A stretch of 64,000 nucleotides of DNA from Nostoc sp. TCL240-02. Lineage in GTDB: Bacteria > Cyanobacteriota > Cyanobacteriia > Cyanobacteriales > Nostocaceae. The notes below the pieces were generated by a model, which did not search any database, was not told the DNA's origin, and saw nothing but the letters and a program-made list of their open reading frames with translations. Below are positions 1-9,400 of the stretch, piece by piece. How positions within the stretch are numbered: position 1 is the first letter of the stretch; every line of letters begins with the position of its first letter. The translations under genes were made by a program, and so were the position numbers. The DNA is taken from assembly GCF_013343235.1 (NCBI RefSeq), contig NZ_CP040094.1, forward strand, positions 2,418,501-2,482,500, written 5' to 3'.

Positions 1-198
1 GGTATTGAGTCCTTTATCCTCTCTGGTTATCCCCACCTAGAAGAAGCTTATCGAGTCGCAGAACTTCTATTTCCCCATTTGCCCTTAGAAAATCTGCCAG
101 CAGTAGAGAAGCAACATGTCTTGAGTCCATTTGGCGAGATTGTGGCAAATGAAGATTTCCCTAAGCAGCATAAAGAGAAAGCCACATCCATATCCTAG
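1..198 (+). CDS. ssuD: Alkanesulfonate monooxygenase, C-terminal end (partial)
   Basis: The first frame of the window is open from base 1 to a TAG at 196-198 and encodes 65 residues, starting [16 protein letters not shown]. This matches the C-terminal end of SsuD-type FMNH2-dependent alkanesulfonate monooxygenases, where a [22 protein letters not shown] stretch is characteristic. The family cleaves the C-S bond of alkanesulfonates to release sulfite for sulfur assimilation. The start lies upstream of the window. The gene for its flavin reductase partner follows 79 bp downstream on the same strand, which supports the assignment. The gap between the two holds only a short T/C-rich low-complexity stretch (cccattcccaattccc type). 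Confidence 0.85.
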   Translation, partial: GIESFILSGYPHLEEAYRVAELLFPHLPLENLPAVEKQHVLSPFGEIVANEDFPKQHKEKATSIS

Positions 199-277
199 TA
201 AAGTTTAGGTTATTGGTTATTCCCCATTCCCAATTCCCAATTCCCCATTCCCATTTAATACATAGGAGTTTAATTGA

Positions 278-844
278 ATGACAAATATTTTAGCGATCGC
301 AGGTAGCCCAACCCATCCATCTAGAACTTATGGTTTGGTCGAATACAGCGCCAGGCTTTTACAACAAGAAGGCTTGCATGTAGACATTATTTCAGTTCGG
401 GATTTACCTGCTGAAGATTTAGTTTTTGGACGATACGATAGCCCTGCTTTAGAACAGCCAAAAGCTTTATTAGCAAAGGCAGATGGTGTGATTATAGCCA
501 CCCCAATCTACAAAGCTGCTTACACAGGAGTGCTGAAAACATTTCTAGATTTGCTCCCACAAAAATCATTGACAGGTAAACCCGTATTACCAATTGCCCT
601 TGGTGGAACGATCGCTCATTTATTGGCAATTGAATATGCTCTGAAACCTGTATTATCTGAATTAGGAGCGCGGCATATCCTAGCTACTGTTTATGCAGTA
701 GACAAACAAATTCAACGACAAGCTGATAACAGTGTCATCTTAGATGAAGAAATTGACCAAAGGCTCAAAGATGTCCTCAAAGAATTTGTTAAAGCTGTAG
801 CGTATGATGCCGCCGCGCCTCAAGAATTGGTTCATGCCAATTAA
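278..844 (+). CDS. ssuE: NADPH-dependent FMN reductase SsuE
   Basis: A 188-residue protein of the flavodoxin-like NADPH-dependent FMN reductase family. The N-terminus has a beta strand followed by the phosphate-binding loop A-G-S-P-T-H-P-S-R-T (about residues 8-17), and the segment G-V-I-I-A-T-P-I-Y-K-A-A-Y-T-G-V-L-K (about 70-87) is the conserved flavin-site motif of SsuE. Length is normal for the family. It supplies reduced FMN to the SsuD monooxygenase, whose 3' end lies just upstream, so the two probably form one sulfonate-utilisation operon. The ATG at 278 is preceded by a TAGGAG Shine-Dalgarno-like sequence 9-10 bases upstream. A hairpin terminator follows within 30 bases of the stop, so ssuE is likely the last gene of the operon. 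Confidence 0.9.
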   Translation: MTNILAIAGSPTHPSRTYGLVEYSARLLQQEGLHVDIISVRDLPAEDLVFGRYDSPALEQPKALLAKADGVIIATPIYKAAYTGVLKTFLDLLPQKSLTGKPVLPIALGGTIAHLLAIEYALKPVLSELGARHILATVYAVDKQIQRQADNSVILDEEIDQRLKDVLKEFVKAVAYDAAAPQELVHAN

Positions 845-872
845 ATAATCAAGTTTATACCTCCGTTTGCTC

Positions 873-912
873 GTAGCAGAGGGGTAATTTCTCCCCATCT
901 GCTACCTTTTTT
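873..912 (+). terminator. Rho-independent terminator after ssuE
   Basis: GTAGCAGA plus GGGG (873-884) pairs with CCCC plus TCTGCTAC (893-905, one bulged A), followed by a run of T ending at 912. The 12-bp GC-containing stem plus T-tract directly after the ssuE stop is a classical intrinsic terminator. Confidence 0.85.
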
Positions 913-1052
913 AAAAGTTAATCAAATTGCATAAAATTCTATTAAAATAACAACCGGACTGTCTCACCATTTTGTGTCTAAGTTTAAAAAATATTTTTTA
1001 CAACTAATTTAGGATTGCTATAGATATCAAAATTGTCTCCTAACTCTACCCG

Positions 1053-1091
1053 TAGTAGATTAGTTAAATTAACTAATCTACTATTTTTTTT
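1053..1091 (+). terminator. Orphan 15-bp perfect hairpin with T-tract
   Basis: TAGTAGATTAGTTAA (1053-1067) and its exact reverse complement (1069-1083) are followed by eight T (1084-1091). This has the form of an intrinsic terminator but the nearest upstream gene already has its own terminator 140 bases earlier, so it may end a separate short transcript. Because the palindrome is nearly gapless, the stem would fold with about four looped bases. Confidence 0.55.
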
Positions 1092-1140
1092 GAGATTTTA
1101 AAATTGCCGTCAGGATATGAGAAAGGTTCCCAAAAATATA

Positions 1141-1170
1141 GGTTGGATAAGGCTAATACCTTACCCAACC
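1141..1170. repeat. Inverted repeat (GGTTGG...CCAACC)
   Basis: GGTTGGATAAGG (1141-1152) pairs with CCTTACCCAACC (1159-1170) with one mismatch, which becomes a G-U pair in RNA. The form resembles palindromic intergenic repeats common in Nostocales. No T-tract follows. Confidence 0.5.
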
Positions 1171-1214
1171 GAAGCGCGATCGCTCTTAATACAAGAAAAT
1201 CATAACTTTATTTA

Positions 1215-1292
1215 ACGTGAGTTCGATAAACCTATCCCTCTCCGACTCGGAGAGGGACGGTTTTGCGTAGTAAAACCAGGGAGAGGTCTTTT
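1215..1292 (+). repeat. Interspersed repeat, copy A (inverted relative to copy B)
   Basis: This block contains CCCTCTCCGACTCGGAGAG, itself a near-palindrome, then TTTTGCGTAGTAAAACCAGG and GAGAGGTCTTT. The same blocks occur at 4630-4736 in reverse orientation, also with the outer ACGTGAGTTCGA element. The two copies flank glcE-glcF. Confidence 0.75.
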
Positions 1293-1814
1293 TATTAAGG
1301 TTAATTAAATGGACACTATCTAAACACAACCAGGGCAAAAACGATCGCCTTTTTGATGTACTTAAATATATTCATGGTTTCATTCCACCTGAAATTCTAG
1401 TTTTAGAATGGATTACCTAACCTTTCGGCTCCGCTTTATTGCATCAATGAGAAAAAAGCAAACTTAACCATTAAGTAGAGTGCAAAGAACTTATGTATTT
1501 AGATCAACTTAATGGTTAAGGAAAATTAAAGTAATTTTCTATAAATATACTCTTAGTCTTTTAATGAAAATGCAAGGACAGTTAAGACTGTTTAGACAAT
1601 TAAGTAAATATTTAATGAGATTTTAATAATTTCTGAGGTTGGTAATATCGGTATATTATTCGCTACAAGCGTTGTTTATCGCAAATGAGTAGCGTTTGGT
1701 TCCTGTTGGCGTAACCCAACGTAGGCATCTACAGCCACCGTATATTAATGGCAATACGCTTTTTTGGTCAGGTTAACCAGTAAATTAGATGTAGAGCGTA
1801 AAAAAATAAACTCA

Positions 1815-3128
1815 ATGAAAGCGATATCTAACGACAAGCCGCAAGGCGTGTGCGCTACTGATTTTGCATCTATTATCGGCGAAGAAAATGCTGTTTGCCT
1901 TTGGGAAAATATCGAAATAGGCCAGCAAAAACGTATCCAACAGGCTGTAACTTCTGGAAAACCTCCTACTTGTATCGTCTATCCCCGTACCCAACAACAA
2001 CTAGCCGCAGTCATCGCCAAAGCTCACAGTCACAACTGGCGCGTCCTCCCCTGTGGTAGTGGCAGTAAACTTAGCTGGGGTGGTTTAGCTAAGGGCGTTG
2101 ATGTCGTAGTTAGTACAGAACGCATCAACCAACTGATTGAACACGCTGTTGGCGATTTGACTGTCACAGTCGAAGCTGGAATGAAGTTCTCGGATCTCCA
2201 GGCACTTTTGGCAAAATCGCGGCAATTTCTCGCCCTTGACCCCACAGCACCGGAGTCAGCAACCATTGGCGGTATTGTTGCCACAGGTGATACAGGTTCT
2301 CTGCGGCAACGTTATGGTAGTGTGCGTGACCAGTTACTAGGTGTTACCTTTGTCCGTGCTGATGGAGAAATCGCCAAAGCTGGGGGAAGAGTAGTTAAAA
2401 ATGTTGCCGGATATGACTTGATGAAGTTGCTTACTGGGTCTCATGGCACATTAGGCTTGATTAGTCAACTGACTTTCCGTGTGTATCCGCTATCAGAGGC
2501 ATCGGGGACGGTGGTACTAACTGGTAGTGCCGAGGCTGTATCCCAAGCGGCTGATATTCTTAGAGGTTCAGCATTAACACCAATTCAGGCTGATTTGCTA
2601 TCAACTAAATTGGTGTCTAGCTTAGGTTTGGGTCAAGGACTGGGATTAATTGCCCGTTTTCAGAGTATTAGTGAGAGTGTTAAAGAACAGTCAAACCGAG
2701 TTTTAGAAGTAGGTCAGAAGTTAGGTTTAAATGGGGCAATTTTTGCTGATGCTGATGAAGCTAGTCTATGGCAGAGATTGCAAGAACGAATACATTTTTC
2801 TGCCACAGAATCTGTAATTACCTGCAAAATAGGAGTGTTGCCTACTGCTGCTGTAGAGATTTTGACTCAAGTGGAGTTGGGTTTAATTCATATAAGTAGT
2901 GGTTTAGGTTTGTTACAATTAGAGGATAAAAATCAAGTTTTGAAAGTGCGCGATCGCACCCAAGTTAATAGAGGTTTTTTAACAATTTTGTCAGCACCAA
3001 AGGCGGTTAAAGAACAAATAGATGTTTGGGGTTATACGGGGAATGCTTTGACGTTGATGCGCCGTATTAAGGAACAGTTTGATTGTAAGGATATTTTAAG
3101 TCCTGGTCGGTTTGTGGGTGGAATTTAA
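1815..3128 (+). CDS. glcE: Glycolate dehydrogenase FAD-binding subunit GlcE-like
   Basis: A 437-residue FAD-binding oxidoreductase (PCMH/VAO fold) of the GlcE type. Visible features are a glycine-rich segment L-P-C-G-S-G-S-K-L-S-W-G-G near residue 78 and the FAD-binding stretch G-G-I-V-A-T-G-D-T-G-S near 152, with G-G-R-V-V-K-N-V-A-G-Y-D-L downstream; the protein ends in D-I-L-S-P-G-R-F, typical of GlcD/GlcE. In cyanobacteria GlcD, GlcE and GlcF together oxidise glycolate to glyoxylate in photorespiration. The frame also opens at a TTG (1764), but the ATG at 1815 begins nearer the usual N-terminus, so it is preferred; no clear ribosome-binding site decides this. glcF follows after 53 bases, probably co-transcribed. 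No glcD is in the window. Confidence 0.82.
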   Translation: MKAISNDKPQGVCATDFASIIGEENAVCLWENIEIGQQKRIQQAVTSGKPPTCIVYPRTQQQLAAVIAKAHSHNWRVLPCGSGSKLSWGGLAKGVDVVVSTERINQLIEHAVGDLTVTVEAGMKFSDLQALLAKSRQFLALDPTAPESATIGGIVATGDTGSLRQRYGSVRDQLLGVTFVRADGEIAKAGGRVVKNVAGYDLMKLLTGSHGTLGLISQLTFRVYPLSEASGTVVLTGSAEAVSQAADILRGSALTPIQADLLSTKLVSSLGLGQGLGLIARFQSISESVKEQSNRVLEVGQKLGLNGAIFADADEASLWQRLQERIHFSATESVITCKIGVLPTAAVEILTQVELGLIHISSGLGLLQLEDKNQVLKVRDRTQVNRGFLTILSAPKAVKEQIDVWGYTGNALTLMRRIKEQFDCKDILSPGRFVGGI

Positions 3129-3181
3129 GAACGAACCGCGAAGGCGTAAAGGACGCGAAGTAAAGAGGGGAAAGAAGTTCT

Positions 3182-4537
3182 ATGCAAGTTTCAGAAAATG
3201 CTGTTAACAATACGGCTAGTTTAAAGAATTTGAAGGGTTTTGATGATAGTCATCCGCCTGACCCGAAGTTAATTGATAGTTGTGTACATTGTGGGTTTTG
3301 TCTTTCTACTTGTCCTAGTTATCGGGTACTGGGTAAGGAGATGGATTCACCTAGAGGACGCATCTATTTAATGGATGCAATTAATGAGGATGAGATTGCT
3401 CTCAATACGGCAACTGTAGAACATTTTGATTCGTGTTTGGGATGCCTTGCTTGTGTGAGTACTTGTCCTTCTGGTGTGCAGTATGACAAATTGATTTCTG
3501 CAACTCGCCACCAAGTTGAACGTAATTATCCCCGCAGTTTACCAGATCAATTTTTTCGTAAACTGATATTTTCTTTGTTTCCCTATCCCAATCTTTTACG
3601 GATTTTATTAGTTCCGTTGTTGGTTTATCAAAAGTTGGGGTTTGCTAAATTCTTTCGCGCTACAGGTTTACTTAATAAAATATCGCCCCGTTTGGCAGCG
3701 ATGGAATCAATTCTGCCAGAAATTACCTTCAAATCTTTTCAAGATAATCTACCTAGTGTGATTCCTGCCAGAGGTGAGAAGCGCTATCGAGTTGGCGTAA
3801 TTTTGGGTTGCGTGCAACGGCTATTTTTCTCCCCCGTGAATGAAGCAACGGTGCGGGTTTTAACAGCGAATGGTTGTGAAGTAGTGATTCCCAAATCTCA
3901 AGGTTGTTGTGCAGCGCTTCCCGAACACCAAGGGCAAACAGAACAGGCAAAAGCTTTAGCAAGGCAGATGATTGATAGTTTTGCCAAGACAGATGTCGAT
4001 TTTGTAATTATCAATGCTGCTGGTTGCGGTCATACTTTGAAAGAATACGGTCATATTTTAGAAGATGACCCAGAATATCGGGAAAAAGCGAAGGATTTTG
4101 CAGCTAAGGTAAAAGATGCTCAAGAGTTTTTGGCAACTGTTGGATTAACAGCGAAACTTTCACCACTGACTGATAAACCCTTGAATTTAGTTTATCAAGA
4201 TGCTTGTCATTTATTGCATGGGCAAAAGATTAGCGTGCAACCGCGTCAGGTATTGCGACAAATTCCAGGGGTGAAGTTGAGAGAACCAGTAGATGCGGCT
4301 TTATGTTGTGGCAGTGCTGGGGTTTATAATATGCTGCAACCAGAAGTTTCTGAAGAATTGGGTCAGCAAAAAGTACAGAATTTGTTGAATACTGGTGCTG
4401 AGTTAATTGCTTCTGCTAATCCGGGGTGTACTTTGCAAATTACGAAGCATTTGCAGTTACAAGGTAAGAATATTTCAGTTATTCACCCGATGGAGTTGTT
4501 AGATTATTCGATTCGGGGTGAAAAGTTGAAATTGTAG
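3182..4537 (+). CDS. glcF: Glycolate dehydrogenase iron-sulfur subunit GlcF
   Basis: A 451-residue protein with two N-terminal 4Fe-4S motifs: C34-x2-C37-x2-C40-x3-C44-P and C85-x2-C88-x2-C91-x3-C95-P. The C-terminal half carries two CCG (cysteine-rich) domains, seen as Q-G-C-C-A-A-L, N-A-A-G-C-G-H, D-A-C-H-L-L-H and C-C-G-S-A-G near the C-terminus. This is the architecture of GlcF, which passes electrons from the flavin subunits of glycolate dehydrogenase. It follows glcE by 53 bases; that gap holds a short Nostoc-type repeat (accgcgaaggcgtaaaggac). The frame is intact and the length is normal for the family. Confidence 0.9.
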   Translation: MQVSENAVNNTASLKNLKGFDDSHPPDPKLIDSCVHCGFCLSTCPSYRVLGKEMDSPRGRIYLMDAINEDEIALNTATVEHFDSCLGCLACVSTCPSGVQYDKLISATRHQVERNYPRSLPDQFFRKLIFSLFPYPNLLRILLVPLLVYQKLGFAKFFRATGLLNKISPRLAAMESILPEITFKSFQDNLPSVIPARGEKRYRVGVILGCVQRLFFSPVNEATVRVLTANGCEVVIPKSQGCCAALPEHQGQTEQAKALARQMIDSFAKTDVDFVIINAAGCGHTLKEYGHILEDDPEYREKAKDFAAKVKDAQEFLATVGLTAKLSPLTDKPLNLVYQDACHLLHGQKISVQPRQVLRQIPGVKLREPVDAALCCGSAGVYNMLQPEVSEELGQQKVQNLLNTGAELIASANPGCTLQITKHLQLQGKNISVIHPMELLDYSIRGEKLKL

Positions 4538-4852
4538 AGGTTTGCTAGCTGCGTTGTGCATTTACTTTTGACTTTGACAACAGAGTTTTAGCCTTAACTG
4601 AACCGTATTGGGTCATATCATGTCCGCCCAAAAGACCTCTCCCTGGTTTTACTACGCAAAACCCATCCCTCTCCGACTCGGAGAGGGACAGACTTGAACG
4701 CAATTTAAAGGCAGGGAAAGGTCTGTCGAACTCACATTTTTTATGGAAGTCCTTAATCAATCGCTTTGAAGAAGTTTTTTCCGAAATAGCCGCTTTATCG
4801 TCTGTATAATCACTTAAATGAGCAAGAGTGTCAGGCTAATTTCGGGTGATTT
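4538..4852. other. Intergenic region carrying repeat copy B
   Basis: The 315 bases between glcF and the next gene are mostly occupied by the inverted repeat copy (4630-4736). An open frame across it on the minus strand only translates the repeat and is not considered a gene. No terminator with a T-tract is evident after glcF. Confidence 0.55.
4630..4736 (-). repeat. Interspersed repeat, copy B (inverted)
   Basis: Read on the minus strand this gives GTGAGTTCGAC, then the CCCTCTCC...GGAGAGGG near-palindrome, TTTTGCGTAGTAAAACCAGG and GAGAGGTCTTT, the same order as copy A at 1215-1292. Copy B has about 30 additional bases (4690-4720) between the outer element and the palindrome. Confidence 0.75.
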
Positions 4853-6160
4853 GTGATGAAACTAGATTTAGTCAGGTTTTTTCAAGCTTGCAACCCCAGT
4901 AAAACTCTGGTTGTGAGCAAACCGGAGGATAGGCAATATTATATTGATTTCTCTAAAGTTCGTGGTGCCAAGATTATTGAAGAACTCGGGCGAACTATCA
5001 CCCGCCTTGCACCAGAACAACCTACCTGTCAATTATTTACCGGACATATTGGCTGTGGTAAATCCACTGAGTTACTGCGACTTAAGGCAGAGTTAGAGCA
5101 GCAGGGATTTCATGTGGTTTATTTTGAATCTAGCCAAAGCCTCGATATGGCTGATATTGATGTTACAGATATTTTACTAGCAGTAGCTCGTGAGGTGAGT
5201 CAAAGTTTAGAAGCAATCAAAATTAACCTTAAACCAGGATACTTTAAAAATCTATTTACGGAAATTTCTGAGTTTTTGCAAACGCCGCTAGACATTGGGG
5301 TGGAGGCTGAATTATCTATGGGTATTGCCAAAATTACTGCCAAAACTAAAGATAGTCCCAAACTCCGCGGCCAGTTACGGCAATATTTAGAACCACGCAC
5401 CAATGGCATTTTAGAATCAATTAACAAAGAATTGCTCAAGCCTGCTGTAGAAAAACTCAAGCAGCAAGGTAAACAAGGACTGGTGGTAATTATAGATAAT
5501 CTCGACAGAGTGGATAATTCTTTGAAGCCTTCGGGTTATTACCAGCCAGAATATCTTTTTGTAGAACGTGGTGAACAGTTAAACCAGCTAAATTGTCATG
5601 TTGTTTATACCATTCCTCTAGTGTTGATTTTTTCCAACGCTTTAGGAAGGTTAACAAATCGCTTTGGCGTAGACCCCAAGGTTTTGCCGATGGTTCCTGT
5701 GCAATTGCAAGATGGTTTACAATTTTCACAAGGAATTACGCTACTACAACAGATGGTCATGGCGAGGGCTTTTCCTGGTGTCAGTTGGGAACAAAGTCAG
5801 AATTTAATTACCGAGGTTTTTGATAGTCCTGATACTTTAGAACGACTTTGTTTAGTTAGCGGCGGTCATTTGCGTAATTTGTTAATGTTATTATTTCGCT
5901 GTCTTCAGCAAGAAGACCCACCTCTGTCGCGGGAGTGTGTAGATAGGGTGATTAAACAACGCCGCAATGAGCTAACTTTGGCAATTACACCCGATGAATG
6001 GGAATTACTACGTGAGGTAACGCAAGAGAAAAGCTTGAGAGGTCATGAAAGATACGAACTTTTGCTCCGCAGTATGTTTGTATTTGAATACCGGAATGAG
6101 GATGGTTCTTGGTTTGATGTCAATCCGATTTTGGCTGAAGCCAAGGAATTTAGGCTATAA
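4853..6160 (+). CDS. AAA/STAND-like P-loop ATPase, partner of the WD40 protein
   Basis: A 435-residue soluble ATPase. The Walker A motif G-H-I-G-C-G-K-S-T is at residues 64-72 and the Walker B segment V-V-I-I-D-N-L-D-R-V-D near residue 210; no transmembrane segment is visible. The C-terminal part looks like the helical and winged-helix portion of AAA/KAP/STAND-type NTPases. The start can be GTG 4853 or the adjacent ATG 4856. It precedes the giant STAND-WD40 gene on the same strand with a 302-base gap filled by a tandem repeat. A single-domain ATPase next to a STAND protein suggests a two-component signalling or conflict module, but that is inference. Exact substrate and role are unknown. Confidence 0.7.
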   Translation: MMKLDLVRFFQACNPSKTLVVSKPEDRQYYIDFSKVRGAKIIEELGRTITRLAPEQPTCQLFTGHIGCGKSTELLRLKAELEQQGFHVVYFESSQSLDMADIDVTDILLAVAREVSQSLEAIKINLKPGYFKNLFTEISEFLQTPLDIGVEAELSMGIAKITAKTKDSPKLRGQLRQYLEPRTNGILESINKELLKPAVEKLKQQGKQGLVVIIDNLDRVDNSLKPSGYYQPEYLFVERGEQLNQLNCHVVYTIPLVLIFSNALGRLTNRFGVDPKVLPMVPVQLQDGLQFSQGITLLQQMVMARAFPGVSWEQSQNLITEVFDSPDTLERLCLVSGGHLRNLLMLLFRCLQQEDPPLSRECVDRVIKQRRNELTLAITPDEWELLREVTQEKSLRGHERYELLLRSMFVFEYRNEDGSWFDVNPILAEAKEFRL

Positions 6161-6226
6161 ATCGGCTGTAGGGACGTAGAGTTGTACGCCTAACTTATGA
6201 GGTATTTTGTCAAATTTCATAACGTT

Positions 6227-6331
6227 AGCTATATCAACAAGTCCGGGAGCTATATCAACAAGTCCGGGAGCCATATCAACAAGTCCGGGAGCTACATCAA
6301 CAAGTGCGGGAGCTATATCAGCAAGTCCGGG
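6227..6331. repeat. Tandem repeat, five copies of a 21-bp unit
   Basis: The unit begins AGCTATATCAAC and ends AAGTCCGGG; copies start at 6227, 6248, 6269, 6290 and 6311 with one to three substitutions each, followed by a decayed sixth copy. Because 21 is a multiple of three, the repeat reads as a heptapeptide: S-Y-I-N-K-S-G on the plus strand, A-P-G-L-V-D-I on the minus strand. A plus-strand frame from ATG 6197 runs through it for 89 codons and its TGA (6464-6466) overlaps the ATG of the next gene as ATGA. No ribosome-binding site precedes ATG 6197 clearly, so coding is possible but not established. Confidence 0.85.
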
Positions 6332-6462
6332 AGCCGTGTCAGTTGTCATCTTCACAACTACAGCTTTTTACAACTAACAAAAATTGTCCGTCGTTCTTCC
6401 TGCCTCCAAACCCGTAGCTTTGTACTTCATACAAAAAAACTGCTGAAAAACTGCTGTATATT

Positions 6463-9400
6463 ATGATTAATCAGCAAGAGCCAGAAAATTTACCCTTTGA
6501 CAATGAACGTTCATTGCAAACTTTGGTGCGAGCAATTAACCTTTCTCAGGGAGAATTTTCACTGACTTTGCTGCGCTGTAACTATGCAGCTTTCCGTCAA
6601 GATATAGTACAACGTCTACACCAACTATCTCCTGTTAAAATCCGTGAAATTACCTTACCCGTGTCAGTGAAAACTCTTTACACGTCTATAGGTGAAAAAT
6701 TGGGAGATGAACAGCCATCAGCGTTAATGGTTTTTGGTTTGGAATCGGTTAAAGATATTGATACAGTTCTAACTTCAGCTAACCAAGTACGAGAGGAGTT
6801 TAGAAAAAACTTCCCGTTCCCAGTCATGTTACTGGTTAATGACCAAGTTCTGCAAAAGCTGATCAGATTAGCGACAGATTTTGAAAATTGGGCCACAATA
6901 ATTCATTTTGCGATCACAACTGCTGATTTAGTTCAATTTATCAAACAAACTGCTGAATCGATTTTTGCTCAAGTTTTAGATGCTGGCGCAGGAAAATTTC
7001 TCGATAATTCCGCAATCAACTTGGCAATCGGTTCGCCGCACCGCGTAGAACTTGAGTTAGCACAAGCTGAACTGCAAAAGCGGGGTGTGAAGTTAGACGC
7101 AGAACTAGAAGCCAGTTTAGAATTTGTTCTGGGTCGAGATGCGGTTTCGATGGAACAGTCACGCCAGCATTATGAACGCAGTCTCGCACTTTTGCAACAG
7201 AGTTCTAAACTAGAACAGCAAGGCTGTGTACTGTACAATTTGGGGTTATGGTGGCGTACCTACGCCGTGCAGCATTTAACAGAACAACAAAATGCTTGCT
7301 CGAACGCTAAAAATTATTATTACAAATGTCTCGAAATATTTGAGCAGGCGAATCGTCCTGACTTGGTAGCAAAATTTATTAACGCTTTGGGAGAAGTACT
7401 ACAAAAGCTTCAGCAGTGGGATGAATTAGAAATAGTTGCTCAAAAAGCTTTAACTCTATATCAAACTTATTCTGATTGGTTCAGAAAAGCAAGAGCTTAT
7501 GGATTTCTCGCTGAAGTAGCACTTGCTCAATCTGCTTGGAATAAAGCTGAAAAAACCGCCGAAAAAGCGCTTTCTATTGTAGCTAGTAACCAATCTATCC
7601 AAACCAAGGCTAATTTAGAATTGGTGCTATATTATCATCAAGGTTGGTATTTGTTTGCACTAGCCAGAGCGAGACAGCAGCTTAATAAGGTGAAAGATGC
7701 TTTAACTACCCTAGAAACTGCGAGAAAAGAAACTAAACCTCAATACGATCCAGAGCTTTACGTTCGGATTTTGGAGAGGTTGCAAAGCATTTATTATCAA
7801 GAAAGTCAGTATCTTGCAGCTTTTCAGATTAAGCAAGAGCAAATTAAAATTGAACATCAATATGGTTTTCGTGCTTTTATTGGGGCAGCTTATTTAATTC
7901 CTCGGCATGAGGTAATTAACCCGGCACTAGTGCAAGGAGAAAATCTCATAAAAGTTGCTCAAGAAATTGCTGTTTCTGGTCGGCAACAAGATGTCAATCG
8001 GTTGATGAAACGAATGAGCCGGACTGACCATAAATTGACTGTATTTCATGGTCAGTCAGGAGTAGGTAAAAGTTCAATTTTGAACGGGGGACTGGTACCA
8101 ACATTGCAATTACAATCAATAGATGCGCGTGATGTATTACCTATTGTCATGCGAGTTTATACAGATTGGATGGCGATATTGGCAAAATGTTTAGCAGATA
8201 ATGGTACATCTAGTAATTCAATAGAATTTATCTGTGAGAGTTTGCGGAAAAAATCCGAGCGGAAGTTAACAGTTTTAATTTTTGACCAGTTTGAAGAATT
8301 TTTCTTTGTTTACACAGACCAAAGTAAAAGACAGCCATTTTATAAGTTCTTGCAACTTTGTTTGGATATTCCTTTTGTTAAGGTTATTCTCTGTCTGAGA
8401 GAAGATTATTTGCATTATTTATTAGAATGCGATCGCCTGTTAAATTTTAGAGCAATTAATAACAATATTTTAGATAAGGATATTCGTTATTATTTAGGAA
8501 ATTTCTCTTCAAAAGATGCCAAAGCTGTTGTACAAAGTCTGACTGAACAAACCCACTTTTACTTAGAACCTGAGTTAATCGCTCAATTAGTAGAAGATTT
8601 ATCAGATGAACTTGGCGAGGTACGCCCGATTGAGTTACAAATCGTCGGTTCGCAACTTCAAACAGATAAAATTACAACTTTAGAACAATATCTTCAGTCA
8701 GGAACAAAAGAAAAACTAGTCGAGCGATTTTTAGAAGAAGTTATTAAAGACTGTGGTTCTGAAAACGAACTCTGTGCCAGAGTAGTTTTATATTTACTAA
8801 CAGACGAAAAAGGTACTCGCCCCTTCAAAACTTCTGACGATTTAGCAGAAGATTTAAAAACAGCAGATATTGTCTCAGAAAAAGAAAAACTAAATCTAGT
8901 TTTAGAGATTTTAGTTGGTTCGGGGCTGGTGTTAAATATTCCTGAAGATCCTGCTAACTTATATCAACTAGTTCATGACTATCTAGTATCTTTTATCCGG
9001 CAGTCACAACAAGCAAGAAAATTAGAAGAACAGAAAAAGGAAAAGGAACAACGACAACACGCTGAAGCAGAACTAAATCGTGTTCTCAAGCGACAACACA
9101 ATGACGCAAAACGACAACGAAATTTTGCGATCGCAGGAGTCACTATCATGTCCATTCTGGCAGTTATAGCTGTAGGATTGGGAGTGCGGGCAGAATCTGA
9201 AAGGCAAAAGACAGAACAAGCTGAGACAATTGCGATTAGTAAAGCTTCGGAAGCCCTTTTTGCCTCAAATCAAAGGTTTGAAGCACTTAAACAAGCCATT
9301 AAAGCAGGTAAAAAACTCCAAGCTACAGACTGGGGAAAAACTGATTCTGAAATTCGTACCCAAGTTATAGCGGCATTACAACAATCAGTTTACTGGATAG

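Larger units (their letters stand above)
845..1814. other. 970-bp intergenic region, repeat-rich
   Basis: No convincing protein gene is seen. The region holds the ssuE terminator, a second perfect hairpin with T-tract (1053-1091), a GGTTGG/CCAACC hairpin (1141-1170), one copy of an interspersed repeat (1215-1292) and AT-rich sequence up to glcE. Around 1690-1735 there is a further fragment resembling the Nostoc-type repeat with GTTGGCGTAACCCAACGTAGG. Confidence 0.6.

Noticed and set aside
1764..1814. TTG start for glcE
   Set aside because: The extra 17 residues are not expected in GlcE and no ribosome-binding site precedes the TTG; ATG 1815 is preferred.
4545..4760. Minus-strand open frame after glcF
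   Set aside because: It is almost entirely the translated interspersed repeat copy B, with no family features or ribosome-binding site.
6227..6331. Possible CRISPR array
   Set aside because: The units are directly contiguous with no spacers and there are no cas genes.
6155..6355. Minus-strand frame with A-P-G-L-V-D-I heptapeptides
   Set aside because: It arises from the 21-bp tandem repeat; a matching plus-strand frame exists, and neither has independent evidence of coding.
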